DNA from: Calliopsis andreniformis
Lineage: Eukaryota; Arthropoda; Insecta; Hymenoptera; Andrenidae
Assembly: GCF_051401765.1 (NCBI RefSeq)
Contig: NC_135071.1
Span: 15,664,961-15,728,960, forward strand
Length of the DNA: 64,000 bases
Reading direction: 5' to 3'
Positions within the stretch are counted from its first letter, which is position 1; the number at the start of each line of letters is the position of its first letter. Made by a program: the position numbers and the translations under genes. This document shows, one piece after another, positions 1 to 12,713 of the stretch. The notes under the pieces were generated by a model. The model ran no database searches. It was not told the DNA's origin and was given only the letters and a program-made list of their open reading frames with translations.

Positions 1-926
1 TAGTCCTGCTAATTCCCGCTTGGACGCCTGCGATCCACCGACAATGATTTGTGCTAGCCAACGGGTTATCAGGGACCGTTCGATCTTCGTGACGTATTAA
101 TTGCTCGCGATGGACTAGGGCTGCCGTTTCGCTTCGCGTGGGCGAATTTTGATCGCATGCTGGGGATTTTGGAGGAGGTGAAAATTGAGGATTCAGTGTT
201 TGGTTAAATGGGGCAGTCGGTGCTTGGAGTTGGCGTGGACACTGTCGAAGCTGGATTGAGATCTGACAGCGTCTTCTGATGAGAACTCAGAGTCCACATT
301 GCTAGAAAAATAATTCAAATATTAGGTATTTGGAGGCTTTGGGTATTAGAAGAGCTTTGGTAGTTTATTTTAGAATAAGTGTAGTACCTTTTTAGATCGA
401 CCAGCGTTTTCGTGTATTCTAGAATATTTTTAGAGTGCCTTCTGTACAAGAATGTCTATTTTTCTACTTACTTCTAGCTTCCTACCATTTTATGTGAAAC
501 TTCTGAAAGTGGCCTCCATGTCTAGATCAGTGATCTAAACAACTGGTCTCGTAACAATTTTATGAGTCTCAGAAATCATTCTTTCTACACGCTATAAACT
601 CATTTCTATTACCATTTCACCGAACTATAACAAAAAAACACTACAGCACTCCTGATTACTAGCTTCCTCCTGTCCAAACCCATACCATCACCGTCTGAAG
701 ATCAGACTTTTCACTCACAAAGAGAAATCACAGTGGATCAGTAGATTTTGAGGCAGCAATCGGAGTAATATAACGTGTGCTAGTGTTTCGCGGCGGAGCG
801 ACGTGGAATATTGTAAAATCTAATCGACGAGTGCCGAAACGAGCCGTCGGCGATAGCTCGGATCGAGACACAAAGAGCACGGTTATTAGATACAACAGCC
901 GTTTCTTACGTGTCTTACGATCGTCC

Positions 927-1005
927 TTATCGTTATCGCCATTAGTCACGGAGCCCGCTGCGCCGCGTTACGAGTATCGCCCAGCGGTTATCGTTATCCG
1001 TTATC
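927..1005. promoter_or_regulatory. Homotypic GATA-site cluster (candidate enhancer)
   Basis: Five TTATC cores (GATAA on the minus strand) lie within 79 bp, at 927-931, 933-937, 988-992, 994-998 and 1001-1005, all in the same orientation. A random pentamer counted on both strands is expected about once per 512 bp. GATA factors bind WGATAR. The gene downstream encodes a GATA cofactor family reported in Drosophila to be under direct GATA control. Enhancer function is an inference. Confidence 0.4.
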
Positions 1006-1415
1006 AGGCCACGCTATCGGCGAACCTCAAGCTTCGTGACGCCAGTGACAGGAGGTGCTTTGGTGCCCTGAAGTCTGCCAATGACGCGCGATACGACAGT
1101 GTTTCTTCATGCACGACGCATTTGTTTATTAATGTCATGGTTAGCTCTTTGCTGTCACTACGACTGACGGAATTGGTAACGCCTTGGGAGAGCTGAGATA
1201 TTTAATAGTAGGTGTTATTAGAATTGGGATCTAGAAATTGTAGATTAAAAGCTGTATTAGGTTTTAGATTTATTGTTCTAAGTACTATTCGTGTTCCATG
1301 AGGAGACACTTGGGTAACGTCGTTTCTAATGGTTTTCAGGAGACTTTCTATGGGACACGTATGGTACCTATTATAGGGGAAATTTGTGACTGACGTATGG
1401 AAAAGAATTTTTTAG

Positions 1416-1547
1416 TTTTGAAATCTTCAAATCCTCAAATTTTTAAATCTTCAAATTTTCATATCTGTAAATCTTCAAGCTTACAAATTCTCAAATTATT
1501 AACTATTGAAATTTTCAAGTCCCCAGATTTTCAAATGTTCAAATTTA
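1416..1547. repeat. Degenerate TTCAAAT-type simple array
   Basis: This stretch repeats short units such as TCTTCAAAT, CCTCAAAT and TTTTCAAAT with irregular spacing. It is the reverse-complement orientation of the TATTTGAA arrays found near 19143, 38985 and 48615, so it appears to be an older, eroded member of the same simple-repeat class. Confidence 0.6.
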
Positions 1548-3207
1548 ACCAAAATTAGATACCAGCTTGCTAGAGTTGATAATTTCCCAGAGTACCTCAC
1601 GCCACACAGAGTGCCCCAAAAATCCTGAAAAAAATAAACTTGCTCCAAATAAACTACATTAACAAAAGAATCTTCCCCCAGCAAAGGCGCAACCTTCAAA
1701 GAAGCTGATCCAGGTCTCCTTAAGCAGGTCGGTCGGGCGCGTAGCCGCGAAAGGGAAAAGCGGAATGTTTGCTCGGCATTATCGTAGAGTAACAGAACAT
1801 GAAGAGCGGAGAAAGAGAGAAGGAGAGAATGAGAAAAGCTGGCGGCAGGGGACGGAAGCGGAGGAAGAGGAGAGTGATAACAGGTAGCCATTGGCATGGG
1901 TCTCCGTGCCGCTTGGAAACCAGTGATAGTGCTTCCCCGCAGGAGCGAGCATCTCGCTCTCTGCGGTTTCGTCTTACCCTCGGTTTTAAACAGTCCGTCG
2001 GAAGGAGCTTTCTTGCTCGTTGGAATCGTTGTCGCGAGCTTACTCGACCTGGCAGGCTCGACTCAGAACCTCGTTACCTCTAGCGACTCGCTGAAGCCAA
2101 GGAAGATCGATCCTTGCTGCGCGTAGGACACTGTGGTCTGAGAAACGAGTGAAACTTCGCCTGCAAGCAACTTAGTTTCCAAGCAACTTAGTCTACAAGC
2201 TCGATAGGCCTCAGGAACTTGAGCTTCGATCTGGTCGGACCAGTTTCCAGTGAGTGAAAGTAGATAGGAGGATCTCATTGGACGAACAGGGCAAGGTGGT
2301 AGTCGTAGGTCTTCTGCTACAGAGGATCGCGCTGAGTATCAGAAAGTTGGACTCATATTACAGAAGAAAAGGTGATCGTTTAGCCCGAGAATAAAGCCCT
2401 CTTGGAATCCAGAGCACCGAGATACTACAGCACGAGCGAAGGCTGCACACGGACTTCTCGCATCAGGGAATCCATCACAATCGCTCACACTGCAAGCCAC
2501 GACTGTTCTCGCTGGGGAATGGAGAGCGATTTATTCGCGCCGCTCGAGATAGAGCACGATCGTTTTTATTATTACTGAACGCGTTGCCACCGCGAACAGA
2601 TCTCTCCTGTTCCGAGTCAAGGATGATTGACATATTTAAGAACACTGAGATCTCTCCGATTGCAGTTGCACCAACTGAGGACCTTCCCACTGCACAGTGG
2701 ATTCCGCTAATCGTACACTTCACTCGAGTTTGAGAGACACAGGGAACTACGAAACACAGTTCTCTCCGAAGAATTCTTAACTTACCAACTGTTCGAGTCC
2801 CAGGATGTGTTGAAGTCCTAGAGAGCTATCTCTTCAACACGTACTAGAGCAAACTCTCTCCATTCCTAGGAGTTCAGATAACCGTCTATATTCTTCAACG
2901 AAACACCTATACACAGAGGTTCATAACAATCAAACAGATAATCTTCATCAAATCCTGCACGGTAGAGAAACTAGAGCAAGAAAAAATTGAAAAAAAAAAT
3001 CCTTTATCTTATCACACCTTCGAGACCACCTACAGAGAAACCCTGCCATCTTTCTCTCTCCATATCACATCTCCTAACCACAGACGTGCACAAAATCCAA
3101 CGAAGACGAACCTGCAAACACAAAAAGAAACTCTGGAAGCTCCCAAAACCTCCTCCTATCAATACTCAGCGAACAACAGCGGCGTGGGTAGTCAGCATTC
3201 AATTACT

Positions 3208-3472
3208 CTTATCGTTTGCCAGGTGCCAGGCGTTATCAGTCGCGGGCCGGCAGGCCAGTGACGAAAATTTCGCCGAGCAGTCGGGCCCCCTAATTGTCAG
3301 CGGTCGCGCAATTAGCCGCCGGTTTTCCGACCGAATCGTCGGCGTGCGCGCGCGTGCACGCGATCGATAAGATGCCGATCGTGGCGGCTTATCGGGCAAC
3401 GAGCGCCCGATAAGAGTTGGTCCCCGGAGCTGTCGGACCGAGCAGCAGGCTGGCCGCGATACGCGGATTATC
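3208..3472. promoter_or_regulatory. GATA-site cluster (candidate enhancer)
   Basis: Six GATAA/TTATC cores occur in 265 bp: about 3209-3213, 3233-3237, 3366-3370, 3389-3393, 3409-3413 and 3468-3472, in both orientations. The surrounding DNA is GC-rich, so these A/T-containing words are not explained by composition. Most have the form CGATAAG rather than strict WGATAR. Binding by a GATA factor such as Pannier or Serpent is an inference. Confidence 0.35.
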
Positions 3473-4772
3473 CGCGCGGCTCGTTTATTCCCGCGTTCGC
3501 CGCTACAACGACGACAATCGGCCTATCGAGCCTCCTCGTGACCCCGCCTGCTCCCCGCTAGAAATTAGGGTCGTTGGGAGCCTGATTCCAGGATAGGCAG
3601 GACTGGGCTGATATATTTTGAGAGCTCTCCGTGCTGGGTTTGGAGGATTGCTTGCTATCTGGGATTTTTGGCGAGGATTCTGGGGAAGGTGGAAGTGAAA
3701 GAGGGTTGATGAAGTTTGAAGAATCGTAGATTTTAGTTTGAAGAGTGTGGGAAAGGAGAACTGAAGTACTGTGAATTTTGGAGTGTTTATACTTTGCTAT
3801 TTTTTGCTGTGACTTTTAGTGAGGATTTTAAGAAGAGTGGAGTTGGAGGATTGGTGAAGTTGAAGAGCGAAGGGAGAACTATGTGTAATCTATAATCTCA
3901 GGAGGTGATTGACCCACTCGCGCGAGGCTGTTCAAATATTGATCAATCGATCCCAATACGGTCAAGATCACGATAAAGACCATGAAATTTCTCAGGAATG
4001 TATCACACTCTTGAGTTAAAAACATCGAGTCCTCATTCAGTTAACCTTGATTAACAATCACCATCTTCCACGATTACCAAAGATCGCAGAGACTCAGTCA
4101 CAGCTTTCAGTCAAGATAACGATAATCTAGACTGTGGAAAGTTGTCAAAATTTTGAACTCTGTGCTCCAAAAACGTGACAGGGTAACAGATACCGCAAGA
4201 TGAAAGCTGTGCATGTGTCGAAACGAGGGATCGATGTTTGCGATTGGCAATCGGGTCCCGCGATCGCGATAGAGCATCTAGCCTCGTGCAGGTAACGTGA
4301 AGCGGTATCTATCGTGATCTCTCGAACGTGATCGGTATCTGATCCGATCGGGCCACCTTGAAATCGGGAGTGCGTGTCGACAGTCGTGCGAGGTTAACCC
4401 AGCTGAAATTGTGCGGGCATTGAATGGAACTGAAATACCATGTTTCGTGTTGCGTGCATCCAATTTGCGTACGCTTGACGTGGCCCTCGGTTCGTGGAAA
4501 CGCGTGACCGCCCCGAGAAATGATACCCGTGATCCAGGTGCTGTGAACTCGCTTCGCGATGAGCATACTGCTGTGGCGACAACGGAGGGCTAGTCAGCTG
4601 AGGGCGGAGACCTCCCTTCCCTTGACGAGTAAGTCATTATTGTCAATTGTAATGCGTACTGAAGGGTTGTAAAAAGATGAGATTAGTTTGTTTTTGAAAT
4701 TGGACTTGGAGAGATGAACTGAGTTTTTGGGGTTTTAAGGTGTTCTGTTTAGAAGTGAAGAATTTTTATTTA

Positions 4773-4992
4773 GGTAAATGTCTCAATACCTAAATGTTTA
4801 ATATGTTAGATGTCCCAGTGAGTGAACAATCTAAAACTGCATGTACCGATACATGAATTATAAAGTCCCAGTAACTGAGGATACTATTCTAGGACACTAG
4901 TTTTTATTTTTAATTAGGTATACTTAACACATTAGAATTTAAACTTAAAATTGAATAAAATTAGTGTTAATGTTCAGGTATCGAGACATGGT
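4773..4992. mobile_element. Fold-back MITE-like repeat, copy A
   Basis: The left end reads GGTAAATGTCTCAATACC and the right end contains an inverted, diverged version of it near 4966-4990. The interior shares ordered words with a second copy at 33541-33772, including GCATGT followed by CGATA and TGAAT, and an ATTAGAATTTA block near the right end. Two homologous copies about 28.8 kb apart, both with inverted ends, indicate a dispersed non-autonomous element. No coding capacity is present and the superfamily is not determined. Confidence 0.55.
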
Positions 4993-7900
4993 CAACTACT
5001 GAGACACATACCTCAAGTCTCAGAAAAGACTACTATTTTCCGAGTCTCGAAACTAAAGTGTGACAGGAATGTTTCAAGAATATCAAATGGAGACTATCAC
5101 ATGTCTCATCAAATTTCCAAGAATTCAAACTGCTTGTAAGTCTCGAGTCTTCTGCAAAACTAGTCATTCTAAAAGACACCTCCAGCTATTTTTATATCCT
5201 TCTGTACACAAGCTGATCGCAACACAAAGTTCCGTTCCCTACGTTGTCCCTCGGTTATCACTGTATCTTCCTGGCAACGTTATCTCGCGCAAACTTCGAA
5301 ATTTCCAACTCAAGAGTGCTCGTTATTCATCGCCGTCAAACGTGCCGCTTTTACTCTAGTTAAAACCTTAAACCTCCATCAAAAAACGCAGCAGGTCTTC
5401 CAAAATTGCATTTCTTACACGTCTTCCCTAAATGTATTATAAACCCCCCAAAAAAGAGGGATAAAATACTCCTCATAAAAATAGAAAAGAAAATTATCCA
5501 AATGGCAATTACACTAAGATCGCGATCTGATTCACGTTTTTCAAGTTGGTCTTTCGATCTATCGTCGCGAAATTCCTCGACCTGGCCCCTCGATTCGACG
5601 AGGGTGATCGAAAGCAGGCAAACAGAGAGAAAAAGAGCGGGTTTCGTCGAACGGTCGCCGGTCGCGGCCCTCGCAGCGTTAATGGGAGGAGTTCATTAAG
5701 ATCGCGCGATTACTGGCTTATCGCGGCTAAGCGAGGCTCGTTACTTTGCCGTGACGTCACTTCCTCCCTGTGTCCAACATCGTCGCGCTCGCCTCTCTTT
5801 CCGTCCGCGCTTCCAGCTTTCCGTCCGACACTTTTGTTCCTCGGATTCGAGCTTGCACAGTGCTTCCTTCTGTTTTAACAACGATGAATTAAACTCGATG
5901 CGAAAAAGGCCTTAGGAATAGATCTCCCAGACGAATTCTCTTTTCACTGAAATCGAGGCGGCACCCATTTGAAGTTTCACGATTGATAGCAACTAAAACG
6001 CTATAGATAGTAAGGGCAGACAGAAAGCTAGTGAACCAATCATTCCTCTCCGATTGATAATATAGATAAAAAGTGATTACACTGAGATAGATGTTAATCT
6101 CTCAAAGTTCGCGAGATTATTACATTATCAGAGCATCGAGGTAGCAATGATCTTATTTTCGAGCTACGATAAGATTCGATAAGTTGTCTAGACGCGATTA
6201 GTAGTGAAAATAGGCTAGATCGCATCGATCTGGTCGTTGATCGATATCGGTGATTATCTGTACGTGGACTTTGCTTCTTCTTTCCGCCGAATCAATTGTT
6301 TTTGAACCTCCATTTAAAATCAGTTCTTATTGAACCCAAACCCATAGATTCAAGACACTATTATCCATAACCTTGCAAGTCCTTTCCATTCTCAAGATCC
6401 AGATGAGAAAAATCTCCTCATCAATCAACCCAAATACTCAACATCGAGGTACTCGCTAAAACTAGCGATGGGTTCGAACGCACATCGACTATTTCAGTTC
6501 CAAAACCCACAATATAACAATTCTCCCCAGAAATCTGTCACGATCAATCGAACTCAAATAAAAAAATTCAATGGATCTCCCATGGCTACCATAGGTTCCC
6601 AAAATTCTCAGTGTCCAAAGCTTTCCTCGCCCGTCCTCTCCTTCTCGCCGAGATCAACGGTCGGTCGAGCAGACGCGAGTCGAGGCGATCGGTGCCGCGA
6701 TTTCGTGGACAGGGGAAGGCCGAGGAGTAAAGAAGAAGGCCAAACAGAGAAGCAGGGGGGGTCAGAGGGGGAACAGATTGAGGAGGGAGGGGAGGGTGGC
6801 GCGGAGGGTTCCACGAAAGGCAAGAACGAAATAAACGATAAGAGGGACGCCGGGTTAACCAACAAGCAAATTAACACGTGGGAGGGTCCGATCGGCAAAT
6901 GAGATAATTGTGCAACGAGGGGCCCCTCGGGGCTCTTCCCCCCTCTCCCCATCGCCCCTCCCCACTCTGCCCCGATGCACGCTAGTCGATCGTTCCCCGG
7001 ACGATTCGCGTCTGCCCTCTTCGTTCGTCTCCTCGCACGAAGCGTTTCACGGGCCACGAGGCGATCGGGAGAGGCGTGTTACCGATGGATGGACCCATCG
7101 ATGGATCGATCTATCGATCCCCCGAGTACGCTCACCGTGCCTCTTCCCTCGTCCTTCGTGCCCTCGCCCTGCCATCGAGATTATAGGCGAGCACCGACAG
7201 CCACGGGCTTCCAATACTTTGTAAGTTTATTTGCGATCCGGCTGTTTGTATCTTTATTTATGAAATACTTGACGTGGGGAACGATCCCCTAGCGCGGGTA
7301 CGTTCTGGTTAACGAAATTAATTGTGGCGGGTGGAGGGGGTGCAACCCCTTCCCGGAAGGATGACTGGAGAGACGGTGTCCATCAAATTTATACCTTCGA
7401 CCTGGATAGTTGGTTTTGCTTTTAGCGGAGGAGTACGTTAATAGGTTCGTTAAGGTGGTGGAGTACTGGGTGCGAGGTAATGGGGACAGATTTTAGTGGG
7501 GACCTATTTTAGTGAACGTGGATCTTCTTTGAAGGAAGTGTTCTTATATCGAAGTCTCATCGTCGCCTCTGTCAGTATTTCTGTGTTCTGTAAGCAAACT
7601 AGATTAGAAAAAATATCGTTTAAAGAGAATCACTCTTCACTCGAACTCTATTCCTTTCTCTGCTCTAGCACCCCAAATAGATACCTATATGAAATTCAAA
7701 TCCTGAGAAAAATTTCTCTAAAAAGAGACTCTCCCCTCTTTGAAGTCTCATGCTTGTTTTTTGCCTACAACCTACATCTCACAAGCAATCAAAACTAGCC
7801 TAAAAGAAGAATCAGCTTAACAAAACCCCTCATCGCCCCAAATCTATTCCTTCCCTCCCCCTTTTCAGCTCACCCCAAACAAATCCATAAAATTAAAATC

Positions 7901-10900
7901 CCCCTCACAAAAATGTCTCTGAAAAACAAAAATTCTCCCTTCCCCTCACTCTCACTCTCGCTTCCCCCTACCATCTCTCTCAGGCAATTAAAACTAGCCT
8001 GAAAAAAATCGCCCCTGGAGGGGGAGCGTCGGCGGGGCTCAGAGTAGTCCGATAAACCGGGCTGATAGCGCGGCTCCAAACATTTGCCCGCCGATAAGAT
8101 CCCGTATCTCCTGAGAAAGCCCGGTTTTTATGCCGCTGCACGTTCCCCGTGTCCGTTTCTCCGCGAAAGCACCCGGCGTCCGCGCGAGGGAGACGGTGAC
8201 ATCGAGCTGGGGTCGCTCGGGAGGAGGAGAGAGGAAGGCGGTTCGCGTCTGGCATGGGCCCACGGTGTGCTGTTGTAGTACCGGCTCCAGATAGAGATAG
8301 CTATTTTTAATGGAAGTTCCTTCGAGTGCTCGAGCGCCGATAGCCGCGCGCCTATCTGCCGGCTGATATTTTTAATATCGGAAACGGCCAGATGGGGCGG
8401 CGGAGGAGAGGGTCCGGCTGCTAGATAAGTCTCTCTCTCCTGGCGGAGAGGCAGAGATAGCAGCGCCGGATCCATGCCCGCTGTCTATCTCTTTCCCATC
8501 CATTTTTCCTACACCCTTTGCGGTCTAGAGCTCTGTCTGTCCCTCTCTGATGACGCCACCCCCGTCACCTCTCGCGATCCTGATCTATCCCAGCCTCTGG
8601 ATCGTGCTCTCGATCGCGCTGACGTCCAGAGGGCGTGTCGAGGGCTTTCGACTGAGACCTGGCGAAATTGGGGAGCTTCGATGTTGGTTATAGCCGGACA
8701 CTCGTTGTCGGATTTCTGGTGCGTTAGTTTCTTTTTTGGAGGGGAGAAGAGGGGTGATTGTAGGGGGTTGTACTGGTGGAGGGAATTTTGGAATGGGGTC
8801 ACTAGGGGTGGTTCTGAGTTCCATTAGACATGTGGTGGTATTTATTGGATACGTCAGTGTTTGTTTAATCCACTTAACAAAATAAATAAACAGACAAACA
8901 GATAAATCTATAAATGAGGGGATGAGTAATTCTAATTTTGTTAAATTTAATAGCCGTAGAGCTAATTATTAATAACTACCTAACAATTAAATTTGGTCTT
9001 CTATATCCAAGTGGACCATGAATAATAACTCTACATACACCAGAATCCACAACAGAAAAAGGAATCTAATAAAATGGCAGAACTAAAAACGATCGTAGGG
9101 ATCGGAACGAGAGGTTCGAAATTCAAAAGGAGCGGCGCAAAACGGGGCCGACGTGTATTCCAATTTACCGCGACGATGCTAGTCGACGAAGGAGAAGAAG
9201 CGTACGCGGAACGATCGATAAATCGGTTTCCACGGCGTGTATCCGATATCCTGCTCGCGACGGGGGGAGGCTATGGTGCACCGCGGTGCAGCCAGGGTGC
9301 GGGCCCCGATTAACACGTTGTTTGTATAGGGGAATGTATAATAACAGGTTGCGCCGTTGGCATAGGTACCCATTTGTATCTGTAGGAGGGCATCTCGGGT
9401 TCTCATCCCGCGGAAGGATAAGAGAGGTGGACCGAACGAAGGGAACAAGGAGGGACAGGTCGAGAGAGGGAGAGAGAGACAGGGATCGGAACGAGACTGG
9501 GATTCGGTGAGGGAAGACAATACGTTCGGGGAATAAGAACATCCGAGTCGTAGGAAGCATACTGGGTGGCTCGTTTCAACCTACAAGTTTTGCTACTCTA
9601 CTTTTACTCTTCATAAAATATCATTAAATTGGAGAGAAATGAACAGTAATAAGAAATATAGCATTTTTGAGAAATACACTTAAAATAGTTACGAATAATT
9701 GCCTTTTAAATACAATTACATAGAAATGTGTATGAGAAATTGGAGTTAATTCTACAGGTGGGAATGTGGCTTAATTCTTACTACCAATAGGAAATATTTA
9801 TAATTGTGAGTTCTGTGATTCTTCTTTGAGTCTTTCTAATGTACTACTTTGCTAATTTTTGTCTCTTTTTTGCAAAGTTAATGTAATTTCGACATATGTA
9901 GTATTAAGCCCATATCCCACGTGTTTTATTTTTAACAAGAATTATTTATTTATTTCTTGTGGAGTTTTTCTATTGAGGTCGAATCGCGTATGCACGTTGA
10001 GATCAGATCGACAAGGGTCTTGCAGAAGATCGAGCAGACCTTCCACGTCGGCTTCATGATTTGTTTACTCGGATCGCCCTCGATGCAAACCCGCCCATCG
10101 TGGCAGGCCAGCACCGAGTCCCGAACTCTGACCCCCAGCTAATTGTTGTTGGCTCTAGATCTTCGATAGTGGACCACGAGATCCTAACAGCGTCAACGAG
10201 GTGGCTATTCCTGAAAAGTTTCAAACACTGCTCAAAATATTCATGCAGAATCAAAACCAAATCCCCAGCACGTAACTCAATTATTTATTTACTCAATCGT
10301 TTATTTAAACGAGACATATACCGAATAATTATTCACCATTAAAATTAAGAATGATGTTGTCAGAGACGTATAAACTATCACGAGAGTAAAACCGAGACGA
10401 TCACAGCGAGAGAAGAGGAAGAAGAGAGGAAGGAGCGCAGGGATTCATCGGCCAGGTATCTCCATTGCATCGATGCAGCGTTCCGTGGTCCAGTCTCTCT
10501 CGATGCACCTGGTGCTCATCGTCTCGATCTCGATGCAGCCCCAAGGCCCACCTCTCGCTCCTCCTCCCCTCATCTTCGGCATCGCTACCCTCGTAAGCGT
10601 CGATGCCGAGCCTCGAAACGCCCTGAAAATCCACTGTGAACCACGTCGTTTCGTGAATCGATCTGGATCCCGATCCACCGTCAGATAAGCGGGGGCCTGC
10701 ACAGCCGCCACGAATCCCTGGTGCATTATGAAAACCCGTAGATTCTTGTAACTCGCGAGCTGCGCGTCGCTAGCGGCGTTGGTCGCTTGGACGCTGCGAA
10801 TTCTCCTTTCTTCGTTGAATCTTCCTCATTTTATGGCCTAGACCAGGCATCCTGAAATTGAATTACTTGAGGATTTAGGTTTCGATGGAGTTTCTTGAGC

Positions 10901-12480
10901 CAATGGGGATTTTAAAAAAGTGGGGTACAATTTTTCGTTCAGTTCATTATAGAAATATAGGTAATAAAAATCATAAAGATTTAGATTGAGATTCTTTATC
11001 GTAAAATCTGAAAAATACTTTGTTGAATACATAATTTCTATGGTGGGAGTCGTTTGCATTCTCATTGCATTCTTTTAATCCATACTTAGGTATTATACAA
11101 CTGTAAACCTTGTCAATTATATTTTATTTTATCATTAATTAGTTTTCTAGGCATAAAGCCTAGAGTAACCACTAATCAGGAGCTCGAGCGCCAAAGTAAC
11201 AAATTTGAAAAATAGTAATTTATCGCTACACTTTACGAAAGGCTGAATCATTAACATCCTCTTTCTAAACATCTACCACAAAATCTCCTGGACTCTCCCC
11301 ACTCCACCCCCACATCTCATTACCCAAAGTCCAATACATACCGGCAGGGCCTATCGACCCAGCTGCTCGCGGTTCCCACCAGCCAAAGAAATTCATCGCA
11401 ATCAGAAAACCTGGCTCTGGCGAACGACGATATGTCCGCCACCCCGGTCTAGCCGCCACTTCGACACCCTTTCTCACCCCGCCCGCCCGTGAATTCCTCG
11501 GAATTCCGCGGCTGGTGACTGGCGGTGGCGACCGCGTGCGCTTCGCGATAAGCTCCTCCACAACCGGCACCAACACCCTCCCCGTCCCTCGAACACCACC
11601 ATGAACCACTTGCCCACCGTCATCCCGACCGAGGCACCCTCGCCCCCTCGTGAAAGTTTTCGGGGGTGTTGCATTGGTAGCGTAAGCCTGGGGCCCGATC
11701 GATCTGCGCGCATCGCGAATTCCCTTATCTTCATCCGCCGCGCGAACGTCGCGATATATCTGATTCGAGCTCTCGCGAGTTCTCCTTTTCACTGGGTGAG
11801 GATGGGAGAGGGGTGGATGGGCGAACGAGGGTGTAACAGCCACGACCAGGCGGGAAGGGACGGGAGAAGGGGTAATTTTAAAACGATCCAGAGGATTTCG
11901 GCGCTGGCTTATTTATGGAGGAAGGCGGTCGGGATGGCTGTGTCTTATCTGCCCCCGATAATTGCTCGGTTTTTGCGGAATAGGAAACCTGTCGAGGTTT
12001 CGTGCGCCCACGAGCCTCGAACTGGGAATGTTTTGAGGCGTTTTCAAAACGCATTGCCGCCGTTACGGCAAGTTTTATCGTGACTGGTAATGGTTCGGTT
12101 TTTGGGGGAAACGGGTAACTTTGGGATCGTGAGCTTTCGTGATTGAGCGAGGGTGGATCGAATGGCTTCGACGTGGGTCTTCTCTTTGTGAGGGTGGGAA
12201 TGCACGGGAGCTAGGTTCTATCGATTTTGGGGAGGTACTTAATCTTTTTAATGATTTCGATAGTTTCAGTTTTTGGTGAGTTGACTCAGGCAGTGGGTTG
12301 ACTTAACCAAAAACTGGGAAAAGGTATTCTTCAATTGTCTGAGTATTATATTTCTCAAGGATGAGATTCCTTGACGACGACGTCTATTTCCTTTCTGTAA
12401 AAAATTCAGAACAAAGGATAAGTCATTATCATCCACAATTTTTAAGCTCTTAAAGTTTCTCTTGAAACAGAGTAAATATA
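4993..12480. other. Gene-free intronic segment with GATA-rich patches
   Basis: The numerous open frames of 60-190 codons come from GC-rich, stop-poor stretches. They overlap antisense and have serine/arginine/proline-biased translations with no domain. GATA cores are frequent near 6045-6255 and form a tight cluster at 8289-8490. I see no RNA gene and no exon with a plausible pair of splice sites. Confidence 0.5.
8289..8490. promoter_or_regulatory. Cluster of six strict WGATAR sites (candidate enhancer)
   Basis: Strict WGATAR matches lie at 8289-8294, 8295-8300, 8423-8428 and 8455-8460, with reverse-orientation matches (CTATCT) at 8352-8357 and 8485-8490. That is six sites in 202 bp. Two are immediately adjacent in tandem, a spacing that could allow paired zinc-finger binding. 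A further TGATAG and two CGATAA words lie about 190-240 bp upstream. Activity as an enhancer of the downstream FOG gene is inferred, not shown. Confidence 0.4.
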
Positions 12481-12711
12481 CACTATCAGCTAAAAGTTTG
12501 AATCACTATCTAAATTAAAAAATCAAAGGTTCCCATGTTAGAGCCACAATTCAAGTAACAATAAATAATCCTATGAATTCTTGCCTCTGTAGTCAGATAA
12601 ATAATATTGTGATTATTACTAAAAATACTAACTTCACTTCAAATATACTTTACTATTTACTGTAACTTTAATCAGTACTTACAAGTGACTCCAAACTTTT
12701 AGCTTGTACTG
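12481..12711. mobile_element. Tc1/mariner-type MITE with TA target duplication
   Basis: A 231-bp element has terminal inverted repeats of about 27 bp. The left end begins CACTATCAGCTAAAAGTTTG, and the right end read in reverse complement begins CAGTACAAGCTAAAAGTTTG. The ends are flanked by TA on both sides (12479-12480 and 12712-12713), the target-site duplication typical of the Tc1/mariner superfamily. The AAAAGTTTGGA(A)TCACT-type end resembles Tc1-like termini. The interior is AT-rich with no transposase frame, so it is a non-autonomous copy. Confidence 0.65.
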
Positions 12712-12713
12712 TA

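Larger units (their letters stand above)
1..4772. other. Gene-free segment, presumed distal part of the ush 5' intron
   Basis: No open frame here has convincing protein character. The longer frames overlap on both strands, lack recognisable domains and are not bounded by matching splice sites. The segment holds two GATA-core clusters (927-1005 and 3208-3472) and an AT-rich TTCAAAT-type simple array (about 1416-1547). Base composition alternates between GC-rich blocks such as 3200-3560 and AT-rich blocks. That this is intron of ush, rather than upstream intergenic DNA, is inferred only from the absence of another plus-strand gene before 56449. Confidence 0.55.

Noticed and set aside
4760..4782. 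TTTTTATTTAG|GTAAATG considered as a ratchet site
   Set aside because: It coincides with the left end of the fold-back element, and the donor GTAAAT is weak with no branch-point word nearby.
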